Origin: Candidatus Iainarchaeum sp.
Lineage (GTDB): Archaea; Iainarchaeota; Iainarchaeia; Iainarchaeales; GCA-2688035
Assembly: GCA_017608725.1 (NCBI GenBank)
Contig: JAFCFG010000070.1
Location: forward strand, 1-5,963
DNA: 5,963 nt
Reading direction: 5' to 3'
Of this stretch, positions 4,198 through 5,963 are shown piece after piece; the first letter of the stretch is position 1, and every line of letters starts with the position of its first letter. The position numbers and the translations under genes are program-made. The notes beneath the pieces are model-generated. The model worked only from the letters and a program-made list of their open reading frames with translations, did no database searches and was not told the DNA's origin.

Positions 4198-5963
4198 TCA
4201 GCCCTTGTAAGCCCATTTTGGCCTGTGCTCTTCCTCGCCTTTGCCCCTGCCCAAGCCTGAGAATTTGTCACCCATTCTGCTGAAGATTCCCTTTTCCTCT
4301 ATAACGCTGTGCAAGCCAAATGGCCTTTCCTCTTCCTTGCCCAAAGATTTTAACACAAAGGCTACGATTACAATTGCAATTATCCCTATTACAATCCATC
4401 CAAGCCAGGTTAATAGGTCAGACAACGCAAATAATCCTGTTGGTGATTCCACCGCTGCTTTGAAGTCTTCCGCTGCAACTGGTGTCTCGCTGGCCAAAAT
4501 AACAGGCGGAGCATCGAAGAAACCCATAATCTCTGCTGCAATCAAATCATCTGCCTCATCCTTCCCCATATCCTTTTTCAGGAAGTAGGTAACTTCCCCT
4601 GTTTGGTTTGGCTCCAGGCCAAGCTCCCATTTAATTACAGGGTCAGCAACAACAGCAGCAAATTCTTTGTTTGAAGCAAGCTCCTCTGCCTTTTCTGCAA
4701 GCTCCTTTGGAATAATTTCCAACAACTGAATTGTCTTTCTCTCATCCGAATCGTTTCTTGCAGTAGCCCTTATCACTATCTTGTAGTAGGTATTGTCTCC
4801 CTCTGTTACCTTCTTGAAAGAAATGCGCCTGTTAACAGTGAAGTCTTGCATCACCTGTTTGCATTCATCAACCAGTTCCTTTTTCAAGCCAGCTGCTGCC
4901 AGCATTTCCTCCAGCCTTTCTGTTTCGAAAGCATAGGATTGCTCGCTCCCATAGTTTTCCATTGAAACCTCTTCAAGCAATTCCTCAAACAAGCCAAGCG
5001 CTTGGCCTGCCTTGTCCTTTGCAGCATTATAGTCCTCTTCATCGTACAAGTCCTGAGCATCATCCAGCATTTTTGAGGCATCAGACAGCTTTTTTGTAGC
5101 CCTGCTGTTTACAGTTATTCCAATCTTCTGCATATCTGAAATAACAAGCGCAGCATCCTCCTTTGCATCGTCTGCTTCGTCAATTGCGGTTTTTGCAGCG
5201 TCCTTCTCCCCGTTTGGAACAGACTCAATGCCATTGTCTGTTGTAATTGTAATTGTTTTAATAGTTGCATCCTTGCCTGTTTTGCCGCTTCTGTTCTTTG
5301 AAACTGCCTTCAAAACATGCGTTCCATCAGCAACTGTTGTGCTGTCCCAGACAACGCTGTACCTCTGGCTGGTTGCACTTTCGTCAGTATCAATTATGCT
5401 GTCATCAACATAGAATTTGACAAATCTCACGCTGCTGTCACTGTCAAACGACTTAACCCTCAAAGTTACTTCTCCCTGCACAGTGCTGCCATCGCTTGGC
5501 TCCTCCCACTTAAGGTATGGGGCAGTTGTGTCACCGGTTTCAGCTGCTTCGCCAATTGTAACACTCTCTGCATCGCTCGGATCTCCTGGGTTTCCGGCTC
5601 TGTCAACGGCCCTGATTCTGTAATAGTATACCTCACCATCATCCAGGTTATCTGCGTTATTCTCAAAGGAGGTGTCATCGTCATCTATGTCGCAGGTAAT
5701 AAGGTCCATATCATTAAAGCTGCTGTCTTTTCCCCTGTAAAGGCAGAAGTGGTCTATTCCGCTGTTGCCTATATCGTTTGGCTTGCTCCACTCCAAGTCA
5801 ACCTCGTCATCGTCCTCATCATAGCTTGCGTCAAAGTCAGCAGGCCTTCTTGGGCCCTCCCTGTCAAGGATTATAGTATCGCTTACGCCTGCAGAGTCTG
5901 ACATATTGCCTGCAGCATCCTTGCACTGGAAGAAAACAGTTCTAGTGTCATCACTGCCCCGCA
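4198..5963 (-). CDS. Ig/FN3-repeat surface protein with C-terminal membrane anchor (5' end outside window)
   Basis: The frame is open to the window edge, so this is the last 587 residues of a longer protein. The in-frame ATG at 5902-5904 is internal. Numbered from the edge: residues 1-37 are the end of an Ig-like domain (VFFQCKDAAGNMSD). Residues 39-138 form a fibronectin type III domain (VDLEWSKP, YYYRIRAVDRAGN) with acidic runs and two Cys at 73 and 90. Residues 144-243 form a second Ig-like domain (PSDGSTVQGEVTLRVKSFD, WDSTTVADGTHVLKAV). Residues 250-370 are acidic helices of coiled-coil type. Residues 376-465 form a beta-rich domain that I cannot name. One transmembrane helix lies at about 516-538 (WIVIGIIAIVIVAFVL), and a basic, Gly-rich cytoplasmic tail follows. 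Sequons NMS, NRS, NDS and NQT could be glycosylated. The layout is that of an archaeal cell-surface or adhesion protein anchored at its C-terminus, with a signal peptide expected outside the window. The ligand is unknown. Confidence 0.82.
   Translation of the reverse strand, partial: RGSDDTRTVFFQCKDAAGNMSDSAGVSDTIILDREGPRRPADFDASYDEDDDEVDLEWSKPNDIGNSGIDHFCLYRGKDSSFNDMDLITCDIDDDDTSFENNADNLDDGEVYYYRIRAVDRAGNPGDPSDAESVTIGEAAETGDTTAPYLKWEEPSDGSTVQGEVTLRVKSFDSDSSVRFVKFYVDDSIIDTDESATSQRYSVVWDSTTVADGTHVLKAVSKNRSGKTGKDATIKTITITTDNGIESVPNGEKDAAKTAIDEADDAKEDAALVISDMQKIGITVNSRATKKLSDASKMLDDAQDLYDEEDYNAAKDKAGQALGLFEELLEEVSMENYGSEQSYAFETERLEEMLAAAGLKKELVDECKQVMQDFTVNRRISFKKVTEGDNTYYKIVIRATARNDSDERKTIQLLEIIPKELAEKAEELASNKEFAAVVADPVIKWELGLEPNQTGEVTYFLKKDMGKDEADDLIAAEIMGFFDAPPVILASETPVAAEDFKAAVESPTGLFALSDLLTWLGWIVIGIIAIVIVAFVLKSLGKEEERPFGLHSVIEEKGIFSRMGDKFSGLGRGKGEEEHRPKWAYKG

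Noticed and set aside
5317..5901. Rightward 194-codon hydrophobic frame
   Set aside because: Antisense to the FN3/Ig-like region of the surface protein. Acidic codons (GAC, GAT) read backwards as Val/Ile codons.

Overview
The window looks like DNA from an archaeon, probably one of the small-genome DPANN-type lineages, although no marker gene here fixes the phylum. The evidence is archaeal TATA boxes (TTTTATAG, AAATATTA, TTTATATA types) placed about 23-30 bases before inferred transcript starts, two GTG starts that look leaderless, a geranylgeranyl-reductase-type flavoprotein of the kind that saturates archaeal membrane lipids, and a large Ig/fibronectin-type surface protein with a C-terminal membrane anchor. 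No tRNA, rRNA, CRISPR array or transposase was found.

Layout from left to right. A short basic protein (150-359, +) is followed by a DUF192-family protein (429-836, +). These converge on a small treble-clef-like zinc-finger protein (890-1081, -). The junction between the DUF192 and zinc-finger genes is rearranged: a 31-bp direct repeat copies the end of the DUF192 domain, and an adjacent 42-bp perfect-but-one tandem repeat copies the last codons and stop of the zinc-finger gene. Next comes a 339-residue leftward gene (1157-2176, -) with two N-terminal helix-turn-helix modules and a C-terminal half that reads as sigma-70 region 2 plus region 4. About 500 bp without a convincing gene follows (roughly 2300-2817). 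It holds a 13-bp-stem hairpin, strong TATA-like boxes on both strands and operator-like dyads. A possible 28-residue single-pass membrane microprotein (2818-2904, +) ends 23 bp from the convergent end of the flavoprotein gene (2928-4064, -). The right edge is filled by the 3' part of the surface-protein gene (4198-5963, -), whose start lies outside the window.

The genes do not form one obvious pathway. The flavoprotein and the surface protein both concern the cell envelope and lie on the same strand, but a T-run and a separate promoter lie between them. The sigma-like gene and the zinc-finger gene lie on the same strand 75 bp apart, so together they could form a small regulatory unit, although the zinc-finger gene also has its own TATA box.

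The most notable item is the sigma-70-like protein in an archaeal setting. Archaea normally use TBP/TFB rather than sigma factors, and its unusual N-terminal HTH modules, uncertain start codon and dyad over its promoter deserve attention. The nested duplications at the convergent junction are the second item, and the structured intergenic region the third.
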